A stretch of DNA of 64,000 bases from Sepioteuthis lessoniana (GCA_963585895.1 OY757921.1:48068161-48132160), one strand, 5' to 3'. Counted from the stretch's first letter, positions 31,806 through 42,655 are shown. Notes: generated by a model not told the origin, from the letters alone. Program-made: numbers and translations.

Positions 31806-32322
31806 CGGTTTGGTTTGGTTTTATGGCATATCAACTATTGTTGATCATTTAATACCAAATCCTGTTTTTACATATATACTAAATATGATTTGTAAGCTTA
31901 TTTTATTGATACGCACTGTTAAATGATCAAACAGTTCTATTTCTAACAATTCAATTTAGCATAAGTCAACAAAGTTAAATGGTTCCAAGTATTGCTATAT
32001 ATCAGTAACAATTCAATTAAACATTGTTTACACTCAGTAAAAGGATCAAATAGTTCTATTTCAAACAATGCAATTTAGCATAAGTCATTTGTTTGCACAC
32101 AGTTTTAATGTCAAACAGTTCTTATATGACAAATCAGATGCTACTACTGTAGGCCAGAGTGACCTGGGAGCGATAGCAGTGAAGGGGTACTCCGCATTTC
32201 CCAAAAACTAAATTACTGGAGCCTCACCATCAAATTGTGTAGTGTCATATTCAGGACACTCATTGGGATGATCTTATCCCTCTGTAGAGATGCAATCGGA
32301 GTATTTAGCAGCCCCAACTGAC
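31806..32322 (-). repeat. Element B, mixed internal units
   Basis: Tail TTATGGCATATCAACTATTG, internal units of both types (TTCTATTTCAAACAATGCAA and AAATGGTTCCAAGTATTG), head ending AGCCCCAACTGACTGGGC. Confidence 0.88.
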
Positions 32323-32627
32323 TGGGCATGTTACTTTTTTGCTTTTTCTTTGGTTGAGCAAATCCAACCACAGAACCCACACTCAAAATTGAACCAAAAA
32401 AGTATCTAAAAATAAAAAATCCATACAGATTCGAAATAAAACATTTACACAGTATTTAGATCAAACACGTACATGTATTTTGATATAACAAGCCAAAATA
32501 AGCACACACGAGGAGAAAGGTATTAGAGATAAATACATGTTTCAGTGGTTATTTCTCTAAAGTGGCAGAGAACAGAAGTGTTTGTTACAAACTAATTAGG
32601 CTTTTGGTAGTTTGTTTTGTTTTTTTA

Positions 32628-33032
32628 GGCGGGTAATGGCAAATCAACCCTTGACATTTATTCAATGTTAGTTTTATACATAAGATTTTTAAATAAATAG
32701 TGTGTAGGCAACATTTTAGAAACGAACGAGAACTCATTTGCTTGCACACAGTTAAATGGTTTCAAGTATTGCTAACACTAATAATTCAATATAATATTAA
32801 TCATTTGTTTGCGCCCACTTAAAAGATTAAACCGTTCTATTCGACCCATAGATGGGACCCTAACAAGTACTACCAGAGTGGACCTGGGAGTAATTTCAAT
32901 AAAGGAGTAGTCTGTATTCCCCAAAGCTCCAGAACTAGAATCTTACCATCAGTTGGTTTAGAAGACCCGTTGGGAGGTTTTACCCCTCTGCAGAAATGCT
33001 ATCGGTGTATTCTACAGCCCCAGCTGATTGGG
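32628..33032 (-). repeat. Element B, subfamily II
   Basis: Diverged tail (AATGGCAAATCAACCCTTG), ATGGTTTCAAGTATTG units, head ending CAGCCCCAGCTGATTGGGC. Confidence 0.85.
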
Positions 33033-33264
33033 CTAACACATTCGATAATTTGGATCATAAATACATTGTTCATTCTGTCCACATTATGGTGATGCAAGAA
33101 ACTGGATAAAAAGTTGATATTTAGTTTTTGTGTATAATACGCATTCATAACTTTTAGGCTTAAAGATATGTGTTAAAGTGCGTGCTATACATGAATAATT
33201 ACGTAAGTATTTTTTGTTTTATTGCTTTTTTATTGCACTTTTTATTTCTCTATTATAGTTTGCA

Positions 33265-33330
33265 CACATTTGATACCTAGTATTCCTATTTAACACCAAT
33301 AACTTGTAAGTAGTTATTTGATTTCAAGGA

Positions 33331-33409
<79 letters not shown>

Positions 33410-33753
33410 CTATATAATATATATAATACATATATATATATATATTCTCATCCTTAATAAAAAAAATTATAGCTTTAAGTAACTATTTCTAATGCAAATA
33501 TACAGTTATAGGGTTTCAAGTATTCCTATCTCATCGAAATAATTTTCGAAAATATCTATTGCACCCAAATATAGGTCCTTAACAGACCTGGGAATTATGG
33601 TACTGAAGGCGTACTCGGCACGCATGAAAAATCAAGAAATGGTGCCTCACAACCAGATGCTATTTACTGTCATACATACGATATCCCATTTTTTGAAGGG
33701 AGGGGTCTTTACTCTTCTGCAGGGGATACAGTCGACAGTTTCTGGGCCCCAGT
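33265..33753 (-). repeat. Element B, diverged, interrupted by a microsatellite
   Basis: Subfamily II units on both sides of an AT/GT array (33331-33440), then a diverged head (GACCTGGGAATTATGGTACT, CTTCTGCAGGGGATACAGTCG). The head runs into a 21-bp minisatellite instead of ending normally. Confidence 0.75.
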
Positions 33754-33835
33754 CGACATTTTCTGGGCCCCATTCGACATTTTCTGGGCCCCAGTCGACA
33801 TTTTCTGGGCCCCAGTCGACATTTTCTGGGCCCCA
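33731..33835. repeat. 21-bp minisatellite, 5 units
   Basis: Five tandem units of GTCGACATTTTCTGGGCCCC plus A; units 1 and 3 carry single or few changes. A unit length of 21 keeps both strands open as a heptapeptide repeat (STFSGPQ on plus), but no gene is supported. Confidence 0.95.
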
Positions 33836-33879
33836 TTTTCTGAACGACGCTGTTTGCATTTCATCTAGCCTTGATACCC

Positions 33880-34075
33880 TTAGGAAAAGTATGTATGCTA
33901 CAATTTTCCCTTCAGCTATGGATAAATAGTAGAGTAGACTAAGCTCTTTAATCTTGGTATGTCAACCGGTCAAGAAGGAAAAACAGACTTCAAACCTGTT
34001 AAACTTCGCTTAAAAATTGACCTGGTATTGCATTCTGCTCGTGCGGAGGGGTTGGGTACATACATATGACTGAAC
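33880..34075 (+). repeat. SINE-D copy
   Basis: AGGAAAAGTATGTATGC, CTATGGATAAATAGTAGAG, TATGTCAACCGGTCAAGAAG, then AAACCTGTTAAACTTCGCTT and ATTGACCTGGTATTGCATTC. Confidence 0.8.
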
Positions 34076-34119
34076 TGGAACCAATTAATCCAGGTTTTTT
34101 TTCCAAAGCTCCTTATATT

Positions 34120-34468
34120 GTCCAATCGGTAGGGGCTGTAGATTACACCGACTGCTTCTCTGTCGAGGGGTAAGACCACACCCCGAGTGTCCAGGACATG
34201 ACACTAAACAATCTGATGTTGAGGTTCCAGTAATACTGGGGCTTTGGGGAATGCGAAGCACACCTTCATTGCCATCAATCCCTGGTCCACCTGATAAGAG
34301 TCCTTTCTATGGGTCAAATAGAACTAATCTGTGGTTTCGAGATTTTACTGTGTTTGTATTTAAACTGCATACTTATGCTAAACTGAATTGCCCGAAATAG
34401 AACTGTTTTGACATCTAAATTGCATTATCTGAAATAAAACTGTTTTTTCATTTAACTCTGTGTATTTC
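34120..34468 (+). repeat. Element B, 3'-truncated
   Basis: Head CCAATCGGTAGGGGCTGTAG through one or two internal units. It stops where the next copy's head begins at 34469. Confidence 0.88.
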
Positions 34469-34887
34469 CCAGTCGACTGAAACCGTAGAATACACCGACT
34501 GCACCTCTGCAGAGAACTACCCCCCCCCAACGAGTGTCCTGTATATGACACTAAACAATCTGATGGTGAGGTTCCAGTGATGCTGGAACTTTGGGGAATG
34601 CGGAGTACCCCTTCATTGCCATCGCTCCCAGGTCCACTCAACCCGGAGTGGTAGCACCTTATAGGGTCCTATCTATGGGTCAAATAGAATTAAACTGCGT
34701 ACTTATGCTAAACTGATTTGTTTGAATTAGAACTGTTTGACTAAACTGAATAGCTTAAAATAAAAAGTTTTGACAAACTGTTTACTCATGCTAAACTGAA
34801 TTGTTTGATATTGAATTGATTATTCGAATAAAATGGATTTGGCATTAAATAACATACAAGGGTTGATATGCCCTAAAACCTAAACAA
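34469..34887 (+). repeat. Element B
   Basis: Head CCCAGTCGACTGAAACCGTA, hairpin region, internal units, tail GGTTGATATGCCCTAAAAC. Direct tandem with the preceding copy. Confidence 0.9.
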
Positions 34888-35074
34888 CCCATCCAAAGCT
34901 CCTTATGGTTGTTCCAATGTTTCGATAATGATAGGTACTTTTGTCATATTTGTTGGATTTTCTGCTAGAATCTAAATATTAAACATGTTCAGAGGAAATA
35001 CTCGAAATATACAAGTTAAAATAGGGACTGCAACATCGTAGAAAGCAAGTTCGAACTCCAATCGCTCTATAACG

Positions 35075-35150
35075 CTCTGGCACACAGGTCTTTGATGTCG
35101 TAGAGACTACATTTACTAAGTGACTACCCATCTAAATACTAAATCTAGAT
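35075..35150 (-). repeat. SINE-G antisense fragment
   Basis: Shares with 35362-35434 the order GGTCTTTGATGTCGTAGAGA, TTTACTAAGTGACTACCCAT. A GTTCGAACTCC-type B box at 35047-35059 (plus), just before it, comes from a separate tRNA-like fragment. Confidence 0.6.
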
Positions 35151-35346
35151 TTCACTCTGCTGCTACAGCAACACTCAATATCGTACAAGTCTTTCCTGGT
35201 TTGAATGTTTTGGTTTTGTTTTTTGCTTGTTTGTGTTTGGGGGGGGTCACTATATTTCACACCAGTTTTGATTTCGATTAACTGGAGAACAAATGCTTTC
35301 AGCGTAATTTGACCGAAAGTCAAACGAATGCCTATTCTTTTTATTT

Positions 35347-35434
35347 ACCAAGCTTTGCTTAGTCTCGCACAGAGGCCTTTGACGTCGTATAGAATCTACA
35401 GTTATTAAGTGACCACCCATCTAACTACTAAACA
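35347..35434 (-). repeat. SINE-G antisense copy
   Basis: CCAAGCTTTGCTTAGTCTCG, GCCTTTGACGTCGTATAGAA, TTAAGTGACCACCCATCTAA. It joins directly to an element B head. Confidence 0.62.
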
Positions 35435-35912
35435 CTGACTGCTTCTCTGTAGAGGGATAAGACTCCACTAACGAGTGTCCTAAATATGACACTAAACAAT
35501 CTGATGGTGAGGTTCCAGTAATGCTGGAGCTTTGAGGAATGCGGAGTACCCCTACATTGCCATCGATCCGAGGTCCACTCTGGCCAGGAGCAGAAGCACC
35601 TGATAGAGTCTTATCTATGAGTCAAATAGAACTAAATTGCGAACTTATGCAAAACTAAAGTGTTTGAAATGGAAGTTTTGACATTTAACTGTGAGTTAAC
35701 AAAAACTATACTTATACAAAACTGAATTGTTTGAATTAGAACTGTGTGACTAAACTGAATAGCTTGAAAAAATATTTTTGACAATTAAACTGTGTACTTA
35801 CTCTAAACTGAATTGTTTGAAATAGAACTGTTTATTTATATTAAAATGGATTTGGCATTAATTATCCTGCAAAGGTTGATATGCCATAAAACTCAAACAA
35901 ACTAACCAACCT
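35435..35912 (+). repeat. Element B, near full length
   Basis: Head beginning within CACTGACTGCTTCTCTGTAG, internal units of type I, tail GGTTGATATGCCATAAAAC followed by TCAAACAAACTAACCAACC. Confidence 0.9.
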
Positions 35913-36228
35913 TCATCGCCATAATTCTCAGGTATGACAAAGAGTGGTAACACTTGAAAAGGTCACATATTCTCTTAAAATAGAATTGCTTCACTATTTA
36001 ACTATGTAGACAAATGACTGAATTGTTAATGTCATCTAGCAATACTTGAAACAATGTGGCTGCGTGCAAACAAATGTTTAATATTAAAGTTATTAGTGTT
36101 TGATAGAAATACTTGAAACCATTTACCTGGGTGGTTTACAAATAAAATACATATATCTTAGTATAAATAAGATTTGGTATTAAGTAACCTACAAGGGTTG
36201 ATATGCCATAAAAGCTAAGCAACCAATG
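35913..36228 (+). repeat. Element B, 5'-truncated, subfamily II
   Basis: CAATACTTGAAACAATGTGG and CTTGAAACCATTTACCTGGG units, tail GGTTGATATGCCATAAAAG. It follows the previous copy's tail without a spacer. Confidence 0.85.
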
Positions 36229-36316
36229 TATGCAACCTTGACCAGGCCAGTGCCGAGATCCAAATGTAGATCCATAGCGAGATTAATGGATAGAAGAGAT
36301 ATTTGTTGTTGTTGCT

Positions 36317-36865
36317 CTTCTTCTTCTTCTTCTTCTTCTTGCTGTTGTACCTTTTTATCATTCTATTTTTTCTTCTATTTATTTTGACGTTCGACTTGCT
36401 TGTGCCTATCACAAACGTCTGGGTCAGGACCCCCGCGGGATCGTTGGCCACTTCAGCGCGTCTGATTCACGCATGCGTGAACGACTTGATCATATCAATG
36501 AACCAGCAGAGACCAAGTGAAATTGCTTGAAAAGACGCCTTCTCTCGTTAACGACGCCGATCAAGAAGTGAACGTTTCTGAACAACGAACCGTAAGTGCT
36601 TTGTGCGACTTTTGTGGCTCGGGCTTTGGGCTGAAGGCCTTCTCCGCTGTTGTACCATAGCGCATTGTAGCGTTGGCGAATCCTTTGCGGTATTTTTTTT
36701 TTCCTATTTTGACTGCGATGAGCACGCAGGCGAGTGCGTGTCGAGAATGGGAGGGTGAGATAAATCGAATTTCTCAGCCGACTGTGTTTGTGGCTATGAG
36801 TGAATGTGAGCCTCTGCGGGTGTGTTGTGCACTTGGCGTGCGCATACGCGTAACATCTTTTTATT
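36317..36865 (+). promoter_or_regulatory. CpG-rich patch with a possible splice donor
   Basis: After a (TTC)n run at 36317-36340 the sequence from about 36380 to 36865 is rich in CpG (roughly 40 counted by eye in about 480 bp), in strong contrast to the AT-rich surroundings. GTAAGT occurs at 36592-36597 in a good donor context. Frames here (for example TPAGSLATSARLIHACVNDL) are not recognised. It could be a promoter with a non-coding first exon, or a GC-rich repeat not otherwise represented here. Confidence 0.35.
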
Positions 36866-36985
36866 TCTTTATTTTCTTTCTTTCCGTTTGTTGTTCCTGT
36901 TAATCTAATATTGGCAAATCAATGCAGATGGATGTATAAGAGTCAAGAAGGACGAAAGGAAAAAGAATACCAATAGACAAACGTT

Positions 36986-37050
36986 AAGTTGGTTGGTTGT
37001 GTTTGATGGCATATTAACCCTTGTAGGTTATTTAATGCCGAATCCTATTA
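36986..37050 (-). repeat. Tail fragment of element B or SINE-A
   Basis: GATGGCATATTAACCCTTGT then GGTTATTTAATGCC, the reverse complement of the shared tail. Confidence 0.8.
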
Positions 37051-37063
37051 TATATATATATAT

Positions 37064-37128
<65 letters not shown>
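37050..37128. repeat. (AT)n(GA)n microsatellite
   Basis: Short AT then about 64 bp GA, placed directly at the body side of the tail fragment. Confidence 0.95.
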
Positions 37129-37131
<3 letters not shown>

Positions 37132-37179
37132 TTGAAAAACAAGATTATCCAAAGAGAAGAATTTGATGTAAAAGAAAGA

Positions 37180-37212
37180 TAACGTTTCGGTTCTAACGAA
37201 CCATCATCAGGA
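37180..37212 (-). ncRNA. Hammerhead-like motif, 3' side degraded
   Basis: On the minus strand CUGAUGA, a perfect 5-bp stem II (GGUUC/GAACC) with loop GUUA, then GAAAC. No UH cleavage site follows at the expected distance. Sister to the motif at 41384 (plus). Confidence 0.5.
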
Positions 37213-37795
37213 CGAGGAAGGATGATATCGAGTGATGTTAAATCACCGATGGATTTTTAATAAAATAAAAAACAAAACAAGGAGGAAATATTACATATTG
37301 GGAAAAAGAGGAAACGGTTTAATCTATAAATCAGCGTTCGTATTTAAGAATGTCACGTGACTGTTTAAGACAATGATATAAAACGAATAGTCATCAAGAG
37401 AAATAATATTTTTTCTTTATATTGTCGGATTCATTTCCATTATTTACTTTATGTATATAATGTTTTTAGCTTCTGTTGCTATTTAAAGAAGATTTAGAAA
37501 CAAACGTTACAACATAACACCAGTATAAACACTTAACGATTAATTCTTACTAAATTGTAATGTCGTCGTAAAGGTTGTAATGCTTTTGCAATATACAACC
37601 CTATCCCACCGATGATGACCCAAGATAAGCCCAAAAGTACTTGGGAACCAATTATATACGGAAGGTCTATCAATCAATTTCGGCCGGATATTATAACATC
37701 TATACGGCGACTTGAAAGGATCAGAGCAAAAATATGGAGACAAAAGAAGTCTATACTGTTTTAATCAAATATGTTGCCACGAAGAAATGCTGCCC
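37213..37795. other. No recognised feature
   Basis: AT-rich spacer without repeats recognised. Confidence 0.5.
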
Positions 37796-37799
<4 letters not shown>

Positions 37800-37866
<67 letters not shown>

Positions 37867-37877
37867 CACACACACAC
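37800..37877. repeat. (CT)n(CA)n microsatellite
   Basis: Compound CT then CA array. Confidence 0.95.
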
Positions 37878-37910
37878 AAATAATTTTAAAACGAACATTT
37901 TAAAAAAGTC

Positions 37911-38296
37911 ATTTTACACAAGGTTAAATAGTTTCATGTATTGCTCTCTAACACGAATAATTCTATTTCATATCAATCATTATTTTGCACGCAGTTACAT
38001 GGATCGAAGTATTGCTATTTAACTCTGATAGTTTTATTTGCATAAAATTAAATCGTTTCAAGTATTGCGATGTAACACTAACAATTCAATTTAACACGAG
38101 TAATTTGTTTGCACACATCTAAAAAGTTAAAGAATTCTATTTGGTTCATAGATGGGACCCTAACAAGTTCTACCTCTCTGGGTCAGAGTGGACCTGGGAG
38201 TAATGGCAATGAAGGGGTACTCCACATTTCCTAAAGCTCAGATGCCATTTAGTGTCATATCAGGACGGGTGTATTCTACAAACCCAATCGACTACA
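37911..38296 (-). repeat. Element B, tail-truncated, subfamily II
   Basis: Units such as AAATCGTTTCAAGTATTG, box GATGGGACCCTAACAAG, then the head with internal deletions (GCAATGAAGGGGTACTCCAC, GTGTATTCTACAAACCCAAT). Confidence 0.85.
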
Positions 38297-38603
38297 CTGC
38301 ATTGATTAGGGATCAAGTTATGTATACATTATTTTTTTCTTTATATGATCCAAGGAGGAAATCCAAGGTGTAAGAGTATTCAATAGGAGGGCTCAGTACT
38401 AACGGCTAACGATGTATAATTAATTTGGGATTAACGATACAACAACACTCAGTGTGTAGAGGTATCTAATTATGATTTTAGATATTTCATCTGAAGATGG
38501 TTTTTATAAAACTTATAATTTAACTTATAAGAATTTGTAAGAACCTGAAATAAATTTAGGATACAAAGAAAGTTAATTTTTTCTTTTGTTTTTATGTAAA
38601 AGT

Positions 38604-38604
<1 letters not shown>

Positions 38605-38634
<30 letters not shown>

Positions 38635-38705
38635 CAAGTGCTCAATATCAGTGTGCACGAGTCTTTTTTCTTTTTTGACTGCTTCTCGCCTATGTGATCA
38701 TCAGA
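38605..38705 (-). ncRNA. (TA)n and hammerhead-like motif (third class)
   Basis: 38605-38630 is a TA array. At 38677-38705 the minus strand reads CUGAUGA, UCAC-AUAG-GCGA (stem II with three pairs and one mismatch), GAAGC, AGUC. Same family as 3971 and 22372 and the best preserved of the three. Confidence 0.45.
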
Positions 38706-39734
38706 CTAAGTGGTACCTGCGGAGTTGGTACGCGTTTATATACACTTTATATATTTTTTGTATGGGGGCTTAATGGGACGGTTTTAAAAAGAGTAGCTAT
38801 TTACGTGACTATAATTTCATTTTATGATTTGTTAATTTATTTACTGTTATGTTCAGTTTATTATTTTCTGGTGTTTTCCTCTATTGTTGTTATTATCATT
38901 TATATATCTTTTTCAGTCTTTAGAATTGTTAGCTTTCAGCTGGCTTTGTAGGAGTTTGTTTTCATGCCTGCTTTTGGATATAAGTTCTGGTCGTCTATTT
39001 AGAATTTTATTTTATTCTGGGAAGTTGACTCGGGCTATTTTTTCAAAATTTCAAAATTTTCTCTTCGCCTTTTGATGTTGACTGTGAAGAAGTACCATTA
39101 CAACTGCAGATAAAATTCATTGATTTTTACTGTTCAGGAGAATTGAAGTTGTAGTTTCTTGCTTGCCACATTCTAGATTTCTATAAGAACCACATGTTGC
39201 CATCTAGACGATTCTCCAATTTTATCATCCACACCCAACAAGTAATGAGCATGTGAGGTACCACATACCTCTGAGAATAGTTATTCTCGAAAATGAAGCA
39301 TGTTTGATGTGTTCCTTTTGTCAACCTTTTCCTTTACCTTTGCTAATACATCTTTTTGTGGTTGCAAACAACATTAGATGCCTCATTAATAAATTATGAT
39401 TGTTACCTTGTAAATTTAGCTAGGGTCTGTTTTATTTTTACCTTGTGAATTTAGCTGTTTTATTTTGTTTTGGTCTTGCGTTTTGTGTTACTTTTTTTTT
39501 TTTTTTTTCGTGTGTGGCTGTTTTGTTTTTGTTGTTTTTGTCGTTTTTTCGTTTTTATCTTTTTGTCCTTTTAAGATCGCGGCCCGACCCTCCTGAGTTA
39601 AGATTTTTAGCCGTCGGGCTGAAATTGTTGGGGACCCCAGGCCTTGAGTATAGAATCTTTCACATGTTAGACGCATTTGAAGACCCCCCCCCACTTCTAG
39701 GTTGAAACATTATTTACATATGTTGTTTCATTTA
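38706..39734. other. No recognised feature
   Basis: T-rich sequence. 39570-39690 is an unusually GC-rich island (GATCGCGGCCCGACCC; GGGGACCCCAGGCCTTGAG) that I cannot assign. Confidence 0.45.
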
Positions 39735-40077
<343 letters not shown>

Positions 40078-40149
40078 ATGGCTGAGAGGTATGAACAAAC
40101 AAAAGTTACTACATAATGCCTTATAATTCCGAGTTAACGTATGTCGACT

Positions 40150-40290
40150 GCTGGCTGAGCGGTATGATACTAAGTCTAACGTAAAGTTTGGCGAGTTTCG
40201 ATCCCAGCTTGAAGCGTCCTACGTGTCTAGCCACTCTAAAGAGTTGTGATACAACGAAACCGTCTGTCCATAGATGACATACACATACAC
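40150..40290 (+). mobile_element. SINE-K: tRNA-headed SINE with a hammerhead-like core
   Basis: A box TGGCTGAGCGGTATGAT (40152-40168) and B box GAGTTTCGATCCCA (40193-40206) form a tRNA-like promoter. About 30 nt downstream, at 40236-40268, lies CTAAAGA (consensus CUGANGA with one change at G5), a perfect 5-bp stem II (GTTGT/ACAAC, loop GAT), GAA, then ACCGTCTGT (AC/GT pairing as a short stem III) and C as the predicted cleavage nucleotide. Same layout as SINE-J at 27516 although the sequences differ. Stem I pairing is not evident. Confidence 0.65.
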
Positions 40291-40310
40291 ACACACACAC
40301 ATATATATAT

Positions 40311-40375
40311 AGGATTTGTCATCAAATAACCCACAAGAATTGATATACTATAAAACACCAACCAACCAACTAAAC

Positions 40376-40424
<49 letters not shown>

Positions 40425-40465
40425 TGGCGTAGTTCGTTGGTTGGTGTTTTATGGTATATCGATAA
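40311..40465. repeat. Two tail fragments inverted around (TA)n
   Basis: 40311-40379 is a plus-orientation tail (GATATACTATAAAACACCAA then CCAACCAACTAAACC). 40420-40465 carries the reverse complement (GGTTGGTGTTTTATGGTATA). A TA array of about 38 bp separates them. Confidence 0.8.
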
Positions 40466-41383
40466 GAATACTTAAGAGAGAGAGTAACAATGAATGAGAA
40501 GAAAACAGTATACGAAAAAAACAGTCAATTAAAAACCTTGAATAAAAAAGTACTCGGATGCCAGCAAGCAGAGCAATAAAAAATTATTCCTAGAAAAACA
40601 CTTTTTTAAAAATTATTTTTCATCCTAATTTTAGGTTAAAAGATAACTAATGCTCAAAGTCTCTGTCTATCCCCTTTTTACGCCCTGGCCCCCCACTACA
40701 GACCCTTTTACCAATTATGAATCATTATGTCCCAAGAATGGTTTCAAACACAAAACATTGGGGGACTAGCCGAAGTGTCTGGTGTTGCCTAAGTGTTAGA
40801 TACGTCGTAACAGTTTGTTTTTTGTTTGCTTGTTTTTTTTTTTTTGTGCGTGTTTCGTTTTTGTTTTTTGAGGGGGGGTTCTATACGTAAATTACTTATG
40901 GCAAGCTTTTATGCAATTTTTTTCTACGTAATTACTAGCTGAAATATACGTCTACATTGGGTAAACAGTAAAAACTTGGATGGCAGCTGGTCATAATGTT
41001 ATTAAACGTTATATTTAGTATTAATGATGTGGTGGTAAGTATTATTTTCGTCAGAGTCCAGTTGTAGTTAACTACTGGTTAGATATACTCCTGAAAAATC
41101 GCAGAATTTTGGCGAATTTCTTTTATTTAAAGACATCCAGGTGGCATCTTTAAACAATTCCGTTTTACAACATTTTTCAGCACTGTTTAGAACTAAGGGT
41201 TTATGTAGACAATGTATTTTCGCAAATTTTAAAGATTATACTTAATACTTATAAACTCTTACCAGGCACAGACAAGAACCTTAATTAATCTAATAAATAA
41301 ATATATATATATACTATATATTTTTTTTACACTTTTTACACATCCATTGTTAACTTAACGTCACAAATATAATCCCTCATAAA
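40466..41383. other. No recognised feature
   Basis: AT-rich. The segment around 41020-41160 (GTCAGAGTCCAGTTGTAGTT) has a partial parallel at 42300-42400, so a diverged dispersed repeat is likely. Confidence 0.45.
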
Positions 41384-41424
41384 CCTGATGATGATTCAAT
41401 AGAACCGAAACGCTATAGTGTCGA
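41384..41424 (+). ncRNA. Hammerhead-ribozyme-like motif, intact core
   Basis: CTGATGA at 41385, stem II ATTC/GAAC-type pairing around loop AATA, GAAAC, stem III ACGC with GTGT around loop TATA (one G-U pair), then C at 41422 as predicted cleavage nucleotide. All conserved core positions are present. Stem I is weak beyond the first pair. Confidence 0.65.
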
Positions 41425-41516
41425 CTTTGTTTCTCAATAATTCTCTCCTTCTATTTAGATTACCTTGTTATCAAATTTTCTTTACAAACTGTCGGATTAC
41501 AATCCATAATTTTCTT

Positions 41517-41518
<2 letters not shown>

Positions 41519-41572
<54 letters not shown>
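41519..41572. repeat. (TA)n microsatellite
   Basis: About 54 bp of pure TA. Confidence 0.95.
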
Positions 41573-41575
<3 letters not shown>

Positions 41576-41648
41576 GCAATAGTTCTCTGTCCATTTTTTA
41601 TGTTCCCCCAACGACATCTGCTACAGACCCCAAGTGCTATAGCAATAC

Positions 41649-42067
41649 AACCCAATCGGCTAGGGCTTCTGAATCACACTCACTGCATCTCTGCAAAGGG
41701 GTAAAACTCCCCCAACGAGTTTCCTGGATATGACACTAAACAACCTGATGGTGAGTCTCCAGTAATGCTGGAGTTTTAGAGGTTGTGGAGTACTCCTTCA
41801 TTGCCATCACTCCCAAGTCCACTCTGGCCCAGAGTGGTGGCACTTGATAGGGTCCTATCTCTGGATCAAATAGAACTAAACCTTGGGCTTGTGCTAAACT
41901 GTATTGTTTGAAATAGAACTGTTTTGACATTTAACTACGTGTAAACAAAAAAGAAACTGTACTTATACCAAACTGAATTGTTTGAAACTTTTATCAGAAT
42001 GACTTAAGTAGGCTTTATATGGCCCGAAAAGGGTTGATATGCCGTAAAACAAAACAAAACAACCAAC
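41649..42067 (+). repeat. Element B
   Basis: Head CCCAATCGGCTAGGGCTTC, hairpin TCCAGTAATGCTGGAG, two internal units, then GGTTGATATGCCGTAAAAC and (CAAAA)n-like end. Confidence 0.9.
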
Positions 42068-42504
42068 CTCTACCAATTATTAGCCATTGTTCCAAGACTG
42101 GTTTCAAACGAAAAATATTCGGAACTATCAGAGGTACCTGGTATCACCCTGGAGATAAATATGATGTAACTCTTTGGGTTTTTTTATACACTTACACGAT
42201 TTATTGAAAATTTCTATGTAGTTCTTTTAGCTGACGTACCTATCAACGTTGGTTCACGCTGAAGCTGATTTTAATTACAGAAAGACACTTCCTTAATATT
42301 TATTGAGAAGTGGTAAGTGTTATTTCCATCAGAATCAAGTTATGTGGAACTGCTAAAAATATATTACCAACCTGATGACGTCTTTAAATAATTTGTTTTC
42401 GATAATTAGCATTTATCAATATCAATATACATAACATCAGGGCTTAGAATTTTTAAGATTATAGTTACGACCTCTAACCCTGCATAGATGGATACTTCTG
42501 CAAG
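42068..42504. other. No recognised feature
   Basis: AT-rich; possible diverged repeat shared with 41020-41160. Confidence 0.45.
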
Positions 42505-42655
42505 TTCATTATAGACAAGTATCAGTCATTTACTTGACTTAGCTTAGTATGGCACTATCATAATTATAGGACACTCAGTGAGAATTGAACTGACAATGAT
42601 CTGAAAGCCAGGACGATAACGATTAAATTGCACCAGGTACACGAATTCTTTGTTT
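42505..42655 (-). repeat. SINE-G antisense copy
   Basis: On the minus strand CTGGTGCAATTTAATCGTTA (A box region), CAGTTCAATTCTCACTGAG (B box region), then CTAAGCTAAGTCAAGTAAAT of the SINE-G body. Confidence 0.65.

Noticed and set aside
33731..33835. CRISPR-like array
   Set aside because: The units are directly tandem without spacers; it is a minisatellite in animal DNA.
33597..33929. 110-codon ORF with a heptapeptide repeat
   Set aside because: The repeat is the 21-bp minisatellite; the remainder is antisense element B sequence.
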